Assembly (NCBI GenBank): GCA_009692985.1
Contig: SHYF01000115.1
Location: 1 to 5,632, forward strand
Direction: 5' to 3'
Length of the DNA stretch: 5,632 nt
DNA from: Dehalococcoidia bacterium
GTDB lineage: Bacteria > Chloroflexota > Dehalococcoidia > Lucifugimonadales > SHYF01
Under the pieces are notes generated by a model. That model worked only from the letters and a program-made list of their open reading frames with translations. It made no database searches and was not told where the DNA came from. How positions within the stretch are numbered: the stretch's first letter is position 1; each line of letters opens with the position of its first letter. The position numbers and the translations under genes are program-made. Positions 1-4,660 of this stretch are shown here, piece after piece.

Positions 1-383
1 CACTAGAGCCGTTATGCTGAAAAGGCCTTGTGGAAGTAGTCCCTGTTTACTGCAACCAAGTTACGAGTGCCAGGCACTGCTGTCAACTGACACTTGTGCT
101 ACTTCGGGGTAATAATCCCGCTGACGTTTGTCTGTAGCGCCCCGCCGTTGGGAGCATGGTAAACTTAACGTTACCGAAACATTACCTGTCTGGAGCCTCC
201 ACCTGTGGTGCGCTGTTCTTTAAGACTACACGCTGGGCAGCCAGCTTAGGCATCGGGGCTACCCGAAACGGCAAAACTATGGCTGGCCGCCAATGCGGCG
301 TGCATAACAACGCCTTCTCCGCCGACCTCAAATTCTGGAAGGTGATACAATCTAAAGGCGCTAATGGAGAGGTACGCAGAACT
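1..383. other. Leader region without a convincing gene, with small palindromes
   Basis: No protein-like reading frame is visible. The frame of the J-domain gene stays open back to an ATG at 156, but those extra 76 residues look like translated non-coding DNA, and the purine run GGGAG at 150-154 is too close to that ATG to act as a ribosome site. Two adjacent short palindromes occur: AGTGCC-A-GGCACT at 66-78 and TGTCA-AC-TGACA at 81-92. A GCCGC/GCGGC hairpin lies at 286-299. TACAAT at 346-351 is one mismatch from a -10 box and is well placed for a short leader before the start at 384, but the -35 region around 322-327 is weak, so the promoter is only a guess. Confidence 0.5.
366..372 (+). promoter_or_regulatory. 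Shine-Dalgarno of the J-domain gene (decides the start)
   Basis: GGAGAGG lies 11 nt before the ATG at 384. It supports that ATG over the upstream in-frame ATG at 156, which has no properly spaced ribosome site. Confidence 0.6.
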
Positions 384-761
384 ATGTTGCAACGCCTGGG
401 GCTAATAATCTTCGTGGGATGGATCGTGGCGTTCTTGTTCCGCGTGTTAAGGAAGTCAGCTAAGCGCGCCAGCCCCGGTACGTACAATGGGGGCCCAGGG
501 CCCTGGGGACAAAACCAACGGAACCAGGAGCAAGGCCCGGGGGACAACCCATCGCAGCGACACCGCTCCCCTCATGAGGTGCTAGGGGTCCGCCCCGGCG
601 CATCGCAGGAAGAGATCGCGTCGGCGTACCGGCTGCTGGTGCGACAGTACCATCCAGACAAAGTGGCTGATCTGGGGCCGGAGCTGCGCGAGTTGGCGGA
701 GCAACGCATGAAAGAGATCAACGCCGCATACGAGTCCCTGAAAAGGCACGCTTCCAGCTAA
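384..761 (+). CDS. Membrane-anchored J-domain (DnaJ-like) protein
   Basis: The 125-aa product has one hydrophobic segment at about residues 4-20 ([15 protein letters not shown]), a basic stretch (RVLRKSAKR), a Gly/Pro/Gln/Asn-rich linker (about 30-60) and a C-terminal J domain (about 63-121). The J domain carries the HPD motif at residues 90-92 (RQYHPDKV) and ends in the helix [13 protein letters not shown] domains stimulate ATP hydrolysis by Hsp70 (DnaK) through HPD. The DnaJ Gly/Phe region, zinc fingers and client-binding domains are absent, so this is a minimal J protein that would recruit DnaK to the membrane. The basic residues after the membrane segment suggest a cytoplasmic J domain. 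The start is the ATG at 384, with GGAGAGG upstream. The redoxin gene follows on the same strand and may share its transcript. The DnaK partner and client cannot be told from the sequence. Confidence 0.85.
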   Translation: MLQRLGLIIFVGWIVAFLFRVLRKSAKRASPGTYNGGPGPWGQNQRNQEQGPGDNPSQRHRSPHEVLGVRPGASQEEIASAYRLLVRQYHPDKVADLGPELRELAEQRMKEINAAYESLKRHASS

Positions 762-826
762 TCCTGGTGCGGAAGTTGCGGTCTGCACAGGTTCCGTTGG
801 TTCCATGTTGGTGGCTGGGAATAACC

Positions 827-1405
827 GTGTTGTTCGATACCAGAAAACTCCACCCCATCGTCGTCGCCAGCCTGGTGCTGTTAGCATTTGCCTTGGCAAG
901 CACGGCATGCGGAGAAAGTAGCACCGGGGCGCCGCCGCAAGCAGCAGGCACATCCTCTTCTACAGTCGTGGGACCCCACGTGGGCAACTGCGCCCCAGAT
1001 TTCACACTCACCCTCTCAAACGGGCAAACTGCGCGGCTGACATCGTTGCGAGAGCAGGGAAAGCCGGTGGTCTTGTACTTCTTCACCACATGGTGACCGG
1101 TTTGCCGCGCCGAGTTACGGTCGCTGAAAGAGATATATCCTCAATACCAGGATGCGGTAGTCTTCTACGCCGTAGGCGTTGACCCGACCGAAGGTATGCA
1201 GCTGCTGGATGAGTACCGTGATTCCCAAGGGCACCCTTGGCCGGTGGCTACTGCTCCCGCCGACATGCTCTCGGACTACAACATCGTAAGGCAGTCGACC
1301 AAAGCGGCAATTGATGGGACGGGCGTCATTGTTTTTCGCGCTGGCTATGGCACAGAGTCCTCCGACACCTGGCGCAAGGTGTTCAGCCAGCTTACAAGCA
1401 AGTAA
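827..1405 (+). CDS. Predicted selenocysteine-containing thioredoxin-fold (TlpA/redoxin-like) lipoprotein, in-frame TGA at 1094-1096
   Basis: Read through the TGA, the frame gives 192 residues. From the GTG at 827 there is a lipoprotein-type signal peptide: RK at 6-7, a hydrophobic core at about 10-24, then LASTAC with Cys28 as the possible lipidated residue; Ser at -3 is atypical. A Ser/Thr/Gly/Pro linker follows, then the redoxin signature VGNCAPDFTL (about 52-61), strand VVLYFFTTW (81-89), TGA at residue 90, and PVCRAELRSL (91-100). In TlpA/ResA/redoxin proteins the residue after this Trp is the first Cys of CxxC, so TGA replaces the nucleophile, giving U90-P-V-C93. The fold continues through VVFYAVGVDP and AAIDGTGVIVFRAGYG. 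The usual cis-proline site seems to be Ser157. A thiol-disulfide reductase role outside the membrane is inferred. The start is uncertain: GTG 767 is also in frame, 5 nt after the J gene, but has no visible Shine-Dalgarno and adds 20 poor residues. Alternatives to Sec are a TGT/TGC-to-TGA nonsense mutation or a sequencing error. Confidence 0.8.
1094..1096 (+). other. In-frame TGA, proposed selenocysteine codon
   Basis: The TGA lies between the codons for FFTTW and PVCRAEL, at the exact position of the catalytic cysteine of a WCxxC motif. The protein on the downstream side matches the rest of the same fold without any frame change. hemB in this window appears to end on TGA at its expected C-terminus, so TGA is a working stop here and a context-dependent recoding is needed. 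Confidence 0.75.
1107..1124 (+). promoter_or_regulatory. bSECIS-like hairpin directly after the UGA
   Basis: GCGCCG (1107-1112) pairs with CGG-U-CGC (1118-1124), giving six G-C/C-G pairs with U1121 bulged and a five-base loop AGUUA (1113-1117). The loop has G as its second base, followed by U. The loop begins 16 nt after the UGA. Bacterial SECIS elements bind SelB through a loop G-U and a bulged U, with a guanine early in the apical loop at roughly this distance. In E. coli fdhF the bulged U is on the 5' arm, whereas here it is on the 3' arm. A competing fold pairs 1092-1099 with 1118-1125 around an 18-nt loop, so the structure is a prediction. Confidence 0.5.
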
Positions 1406-1470
1406 CAGGGTTTGGACACCCCTCTTTCAACAAACCGCTACCTGTCTGCTTTGCCGAGCCTTTTCCCAAA

Positions 1471-1590
1471 AGTCAGGAAGGCGCAGGGAACCTCGGTTCC
1501 CGCTGGGGGTCTGGGGGTATCCCCCAGATTCAAAAATCCCTCTCTCCGCGTCGGAGAGGGGGATACAGGGGGTGAGGTTAAGGACTTTTG
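1471..1590. repeat. Dispersed triple-hairpin palindromic element, copy 1
   Basis: Three consecutive inverted repeats are visible: GGGAACC/GGTTCCC (1486-1492 and 1495-1501), CTGGGGG-TAT-CCCCCAG (1511-1527), and a stem of about 13 bp pairing 1536-1548 with 1552-1564 around a CGT loop, with one G-T pair. A G-rich tail ends in AGGACTTTTG. The same order and near-identical middle hairpin occur at 4661-4782. The outer limits are approximate. No coding potential is seen. It lies in the gap after the redoxin gene and could act as a transcription barrier or be a non-autonomous mobile element. Neither role is shown. Confidence 0.7.
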
Positions 1591-1594
1591 AGGC

Positions 1595-1639
1595 AATGCC
1601 GCCTTGCCGGTAGAGGGGACTCATCGGCAAGGCGGCATT
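1595..1639. terminator. Long perfect inverted repeat between convergent genes, possible bidirectional terminator
   Basis: AATGCCGCCTTGCCG (1595-1609) is exactly complementary to 1625-1639, and the 15-nt loop can add further pairs (GAG 1613-1615 with CTC 1620-1622). It sits 5 nt beyond the dtd stop on the minus strand and about 190 nt beyond the redoxin stop on the plus strand. On the plus strand TTTTT follows 11 nt after the stem; on the minus strand there is no T-tract. It is therefore not a textbook intrinsic terminator, but its place between convergent genes fits a transcript-ending or 3'-protecting role. Confidence 0.5.
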
Positions 1640-1644
1640 CCTGT

Positions 1645-2109
1645 CTAACTTTTTCTGGGCTTGTGGCGGTCTTGGCTATCCAGCAATATGGTCACAGGTC
1701 CATCGTTGACCAGGGAGACCAGCATATGCTGCTGGAACCGCCCCGTATCTACGTGCAATCCACGCTCCCGCAACAGAGTAGCCATCTGCTGGAACAGAGG
1801 TTCCGCCTCCTGCGGAGAAGCAGTGCCCACGAAAGAGGGGCGACGGCCTTTGCGAGTGTCAGCGTAAAGCGTGAACTGGCTGACAAGCAGTACCTGGCCG
1901 CCTGTCTCCAGGGCCGACAGGTTGAACCTGTCCTCGGCGTCCGCGAAGATCCTCAGGTGGGCTATTTTCTCGGCCAGGTAGCTAGCGTCCTCTGCCGTAT
2001 CTCCTGCGCCAACGCCCAGGAAAACAACGAGCCCCCGTCCTATGGAACCAACCACCTGCTGGTCCACGGAGACAGAGGCCTGAACGACGCGCTGGATCAG
2101 TGCGCGCAA
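1645..2109 (-). CDS. dtd: D-aminoacyl-tRNA deacylase (Dtd)
   Basis: The 154-aa protein is full length for the bacterial DTD family. It shows the N-terminal MRALIQRVVQASV, the motif SQFTLYADTRKGRRPSF (77-93) and the C-terminal NDGPVT motif (135-140), whose Gly-cisPro dipeptide (137-138) forms the chiral-proofreading site; SQFT is the partner active-site motif. The enzyme hydrolyses D-amino acids, and also glycine, from mischarged tRNAs in the cytoplasm and works as a homodimer. The start is a TTG, chosen because it gives the usual N-terminus exactly; no strong Shine-Dalgarno precedes it. Only 3 nt separate it from the upstream zinc-ribbon gene stop, so coupled translation is likely. The stop is TAG, followed by the long inverted repeat at 1595-1639. 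The C-terminal tail DSQDRHKPRKS is basic and variable. Confidence 0.96.
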   Translation of the reverse strand: MRALIQRVVQASVSVDQQVVGSIGRGLVVFLGVGAGDTAEDASYLAEKIAHLRIFADAEDRFNLSALETGGQVLLVSQFTLYADTRKGRRPSFVGTASPQEAEPLFQQMATLLRERGLHVDTGRFQQHMLVSLVNDGPVTILLDSQDRHKPRKS

Positions 2110-2112
2110 GGT

Positions 2113-2448
2113 TTACACCGTGCTGGTAGGGGACTCCTTGGCCTTCGACCCTTCTGTGGCCTTGGACTCACCAGCAGACCCATCAGCGGGCGTGGATGAA
2201 GGAGCGGATGAAGAGGCAGGTATTTTGGGAGACGCGCTCTCGCTGGACTTGCTGGGCTCGCTGACTGTCTTATGCCCGTAGTCAGTGGTGTAGAAGCCGC
2301 TGCCCTTGTATATCACAACCGGGGAGTGAAAGCGGCGCTGCGCCCGACCCTGGCACCTGGGGCAGGTCTCCACAGGCTCGGAATCGAACCCCTGGCGCAA
2401 CTCGAATTGGTTGCCACACGAGGCGCACTCATAATCGTAAATAGGCAC
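2113..2448 (-). CDS. FmdB-type zinc-ribbon protein
   Basis: The 111-aa protein starts MPIYDYECASCG, the hallmark of the FmdB/CxxC_CXXC_SSSS putative regulatory family. Two CxxC pairs, Cys8/Cys11 and Cys29/Cys32 (CPRC), form one zinc ribbon. KGSGFYTTDYG (48-58) is the usual conserved end of the domain. Residues from about 60 on are a low-complexity Ser/Ala/Pro/Lys/Glu tail, probably disordered. The family's biochemical role is not established; the name comes from a gene near the amidase/formamidase system of Methylophilus, and a regulatory role is only presumed. The start is GTG with GGAGG (2454-2458) five bases upstream. It lies 91 nt after hemB on the same strand and 3 nt before dtd. Confidence 0.92.
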   Translation of the reverse strand: MPIYDYECASCGNQFELRQGFDSEPVETCPRCQGRAQRRFHSPVVIYKGSGFYTTDYGHKTVSEPSKSSESASPKIPASSSAPSSTPADGSAGESKATEGSKAKESPTSTV

Positions 2449-2471
2449 AACGTCCTCCAGCCAAACGCAAA

Positions 2472-2502
2472 TGTTAGCAGCCGTCCAAGCCGACTGCTAA
2501 CA
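2472..2502 (-). terminator. Hairpin between hemB and the zinc-ribbon gene, possible weak terminator
   Basis: TGTTAGCAG (2472-2480) pairs perfectly with CTGCTAACA (2494-2502) around a 13-nt loop. In the minus direction the stem is followed by the T-rich ATTTGCGTTT, so it could end or attenuate hemB transcripts. The tail is interrupted and the stem is not GC-rich, so the call is tentative. It lies just upstream of the ribosome site for the zinc-ribbon gene. Confidence 0.4.
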
Positions 2503-2539
2503 ACCAGGAATCCAATTTAGCACCCTGGCCAAAGGCGTG

Positions 2540-3529
2540 TCAAGGGTACCTCTCCCCAGCCAGCCAGCGGCAGGCGTCCTTGGCGTGGTAGCTGAGGATG
2601 ATGTCAGCGCCGGCGCGTTTTATGGCAGTCAGCACCTCCAGTGTTGCGCGCCGCTCGTCCAGCCAGCCGTTGGCCGCCGCCGCCTTCACCATGGCGTACT
2701 CGCCGCTTACGTTGTACGCCGCCACCGGGTAGTCGAACCGCTCCTTCACCCGGGCGATGACATCCAGATACGCCAGGGCGGGCTTCACCATCACAATGTC
2801 GGCTCCCTCCTGGATGTCCTGCTCCACCTCACGCAGCGCCATGCGGGCGTTGGCCGGGTCCATCTGATAACCGTTCCGGTCGCCCATCTGAGGCGACGAC
2901 TCGGCAGCCACACGGAAGGGGCCGTAGAATGCCGAGGCGTACTTGGCGGCGTAGGCCAGGATAGGTGTCTCACCATAGCCTGCGCCGTCCAGGGCTCTGC
3001 GAATTGCAGCCACCTGCCCGTCCATCATGGCGGAAGGAGCCACCATGTCCGCCCCCGCCTCCACGTGGGAGACGGCGGTGCGGGCCAAAAGCTCCAGTGT
3101 CTTATCGTTGTCCACCGTGTGGCCCCTAAGGACGCCGCAATGGCCGTGGTCGGTGTACTCGCACAGGCAGACGTCTGTGATTACCGCTAGCTGGGGTGTT
3201 GCCTGCTTTATGGCTCGTATGGCCTCCTGAATAATGCCCTGGCCGGCATATGCCTCGGAGCCTACGGCGTCCTTGCGGGCCGGAATCCCGAACAGCAGCA
3301 CCCCTGGTATGCCTAGCTCGGCCACTTCAGTAATCTCAGGCAGGAGCCGGTCCAGGGAAAACTGGTAGCAGCCGGGCATGGGTAGTATAGGAATCTTGAG
3401 GTCACGGCCATAGGTCACGAAAAGCGGGTACAAGAAGTCTGATGGAGCAAGCCGGGTCTCTCGCACCATGCCCCGGACGGCCTTGTTCTGGCGAAGTCGC
3501 CGTAGCCTCAGTTGAGGGAAGGTGGCCAT
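2540..3529 (-). CDS. hemB: Delta-aminolevulinic acid dehydratase (porphobilinogen synthase), zinc type
   Basis: The enzyme condenses two 5-aminolevulinate molecules to porphobilinogen in cytoplasmic tetrapyrrole (heme, corrinoid) biosynthesis. The 329-aa length is normal for HemB. Recognisable blocks are RLRQNKAVRGMVRET at the N-terminus, the metal-binding run DVCLCEYTDHGHCG with Cys121, Cys123 and Cys131 (the three-cysteine zinc site, not the aspartate-rich magnesium type), Lys196 in YAAKYASAFYGPFR and Lys249 in MVKPALAYLD (the two Schiff-base lysines), and GDRNGYQMDPAN. The ATG start follows a strong purine run, AGGAGGAGGT at 3537-3546, with 7 nt spacing. The stop is TGA at the expected C-terminus, which shows that TGA ends translation in this genome. 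No other heme gene is in the window; the zinc-ribbon gene and dtd follow on the same strand. Confidence 0.98.
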   Translation of the reverse strand: MATFPQLRLRRLRQNKAVRGMVRETRLAPSDFLYPLFVTYGRDLKIPILPMPGCYQFSLDRLLPEITEVAELGIPGVLLFGIPARKDAVGSEAYAGQGIIQEAIRAIKQATPQLAVITDVCLCEYTDHGHCGVLRGHTVDNDKTLELLARTAVSHVEAGADMVAPSAMMDGQVAAIRRALDGAGYGETPILAYAAKYASAFYGPFRVAAESSPQMGDRNGYQMDPANARMALREVEQDIQEGADIVMVKPALAYLDVIARVKERFDYPVAAYNVSGEYAMVKAAAANGWLDERRATLEVLTAIKRAGADIILSYHAKDACRWLAGERYP

Positions 3530-3673
3530 GCTCCCTACCTCCTCCTACTAAAATCTATTCCAAAATTCGCTCTAGCACCGCAGCCTGAAGGCCGCGGCAT
3601 CTACGCCCCCGACTTATGGTCATTGAGACAATACACCGACATAGTTTCCGGCGCTTTGCCACCACTCGTATCC

Positions 3674-3732
3674 TTCGACAGGCTCAGGACGACCGGTGGC
3701 AGTTCTTTCCCGCTCATGGTGAGCTTGTCGAA
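3674..3732. repeat. REP-like inverted repeat
   Basis: TTCGACAGGCTCA (3674-3686) is complementary to TGAGCTTGTCGAA (3720-3732) in 12 of 13 positions, the exception being a possible G-U pair, with 33 nt between the arms. From general knowledge this sequence type recurs in many environmental bacterial genomes as an intergenic repeat. Only one copy is in this window, so repetitiveness is not shown here. Confidence 0.55.
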
Positions 3733-3870
3733 CCACATGGGCTGGGAAGAACCATCAGATGCCAAGAATAGGATAGCACTGTTGTAGGCTACGGCGTATG
3801 CAGGTGCGCCTGACAGCCGTATGAAATCCTGATACTTTGCATCGAAATGGTTTCGTACCTCTGCTCCTGT

Positions 3871-3946
3871 AGAACCCCCAGGTAGGGGCATCGCCTTCCG
3901 GCTGGAAATGCCCCTGCGGTTCTTGTGACCTGGGGGCTTATTTTTT
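3871..3946 (+). terminator. Multi-stem hairpin with T-tract, terminator-like
   Basis: Outer arms CCCCCAGGT (3875-3883) and ACCTGGGGG (3928-3936), middle arms AGGGGCA (3884-3890) and TGCCCCT (3909-3915), and inner TTCC/GGAA (3896-3899 and 3904-3907) are nested. AGAACC (3871-3876) can alternatively pair with GGTTCT (3918-3923). CTTATTTTTT follows the outer stem on the plus strand, as in an intrinsic terminator, yet no plus-strand gene lies upstream of it. It may belong to a mobile or repeated element, or end an unannotated transcript. Confidence 0.45.
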
Positions 3947-4033
3947 GGGGGCTGGCTGGATTGGAAGTCACTGGTCTGCACGTGGCCGAGATGGTGGGCA
4001 AGGAACCAGATATAAGCGGTTCTTAGGATTAGT

Positions 4034-4076
4034 CCCGCATCCGGTGCGGGCGAAGGGTTGCAGGTTTGCACCCCTT
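4034..4076 (+). promoter_or_regulatory. Tandem hairpins in the leader of the AhpD-like gene
   Basis: CCCGCA-TCCGG-TGCGGG (4034-4050) is a perfect 6-bp hairpin. Two bases later AAGGGTTGCA (4053-4062) pairs with TGCACCCCTT (4067-4076) at 9 of 10 positions around a 4-nt loop. They end 24 nt before the Shine-Dalgarno at 4101. They could affect expression of the next gene or be a mobile palindromic repeat; no known riboswitch class is recognised. Confidence 0.35.
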
Positions 4077-4100
4077 GGATGGCAGACAAGACGGAATCGT

Positions 4101-4108
4101 AAGGAGGT
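4101..4108 (+). promoter_or_regulatory. Near-perfect Shine-Dalgarno of the AhpD-like gene
   Basis: AAGGAGGT matches the 16S anti-Shine-Dalgarno completely, 4 nt before the ATG at 4113. This is the strongest ribosome site in the window, fixes the start and suggests high translation. Confidence 0.85.
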
Positions 4109-4112
4109 CACC

Positions 4113-4544
4113 ATGGTATCTCATGCTCGTGCACAGAAGGCCAACGCATATATGAAGGAGAAGATGCTATTTACGCCACGGATGTTTCAGATCATCAACA
4201 CCGTAGCGCCCGAGGCGGGGGAGAGGTTCGCCGACTTCTATGGCACCGTCTGGCAAGACGGCGCCCTCTCCCGTAAAGTCAAGGAGCTGATGTTCATCGC
4301 CATAGGCGTGGCTTACCGCTCCCCGGCGTGTCTAATTCACGTGATACCCGCCATTGAGGCCGGGGCCACCGACGCCGAGATATTTGAGGCGGTAACCGTT
4401 GGCACCCTGGGTGGTGGATTTGTACCCAACGGTCCTGGCATTTCCTACGCTTTCCAATATGCGCTGAAGGTGCTGGAGATAGCAGGGAAGTATCGGAAAG
4501 GAGAGGCCTGGGAGTACGCGGAGCCTGCAGAGTTCAAGATGTAG
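4113..4544 (+). CDS. AhpD-like / carboxymuconolactone decarboxylase family protein with SxxC site
   Basis: The 143-aa product has the helical AhpD-like layout: RFADFYGTVWQDGALSRKVKELMFIAIGVAYRSPACLIHVIPAIEAGATDAEIFEAVTVGTLGGG (38-102). The block KELMFIAIGVA...C..H...A..AGAT..EI is typical of the carboxymuconolactone decarboxylase (CMD/AhpD) superfamily, small all-alpha proteins including hydroperoxidases and decarboxylases. AhpD enzymes use CxxC plus a nearby His. Here the site reads Ser70-Pro-Ala-Cys73-Leu-Ile-His76, so the first cysteine is serine (TCC codon) and no resolving Cys is present; only one Cys exists in the protein. Disulfide chemistry within the site is therefore impossible, and the substrate is unknown. 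The gene seems to be transcribed alone: divergent to hemB and followed by a repeat element. Confidence 0.85.
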   Translation: MVSHARAQKANAYMKEKMLFTPRMFQIINTVAPEAGERFADFYGTVWQDGALSRKVKELMFIAIGVAYRSPACLIHVIPAIEAGATDAEIFEAVTVGTLGGGFVPNGPGISYAFQYALKVLEIAGKYRKGEAWEYAEPAEFKM

Positions 4545-4660
4545 TTGCCGGTGGTGGCTACGTCCCTGCGGCGATATGCTAAGGCATCTTACTAGCGAAA
4601 AGGCGGGCTCTGGCAACACACTCGGTCTTTTCAAGTCCTGTCCATTTGCAGGCTGCTGAA

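Larger units (their letters stand above)
3547..4112. other. Long intergenic region rich in inverted repeats
   Basis: This stretch separates divergent hemB and the AhpD-like gene. Its contents are a REP-like inverted repeat (3674-3732), a large multi-stem hairpin with a T-tract (3871-3946) and two tandem hairpins (4034-4076). A minus-strand frame runs 4089-3601, but it crosses both the REP-like repeat (giving the common repeat translation VVLSLSKD) and the big hairpin, and shows no recognisable domain, so it is not called as a gene. The part around 3735-3870 could be a decayed gene remnant, but nothing identifies it. TATAAG at 4011-4016 resembles a -10 box for the downstream gene, without a good -35. 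Confidence 0.55.

Noticed and set aside
156..383. N-terminal extension of the J-domain protein from the ATG at 156
   Set aside because: The residues have no protein-like pattern, GGGAG is only 1 nt from that ATG, and the membrane segment begins naturally at the ATG at 384 with a proper Shine-Dalgarno.
767..1096. A complete 109-aa lipoprotein ending at the TGA
   Set aside because: It would stop right after the Trp of a thioredoxin motif, and the same frame resumes with PVCRAEL and the rest of the fold, so the truncated product is less likely than read-through or a broken longer gene.
1094..1096. Genome-wide reassignment of TGA to Trp or Gly
   Set aside because: hemB appears to end on TGA at its normal C-terminus, and a Trp or Gly would not restore the CxxC motif.
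1196..1405. A separate 69-aa gene starting at the ATG at 1196
   Set aside because: It is the C-terminal half of the redoxin in the same frame; the ATG falls inside the fold and has no spaced ribosome site.
1471..1640. A CRISPR array
   Set aside because: The repeats are palindromic hairpins of differing sequence without evenly spaced direct repeats and spacers.
1588..2199. A 203-aa plus-strand frame opposite dtd
   Set aside because: It is the antisense shadow of dtd, which has clear family motifs on the minus strand.
2537..3190. A 217-aa plus-strand frame opposite hemB
   Set aside because: It is the antisense shadow of a confidently identified hemB and is rich in His, Arg and Val, as such shadows often are.
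3601..4089. A minus-strand 162-aa gene upstream of hemB
   Set aside because: The frame crosses a REP-like repeat and a large hairpin, contains the repeat-derived SLSKD run, and has no recognisable domain. A decayed remnant cannot be excluded.
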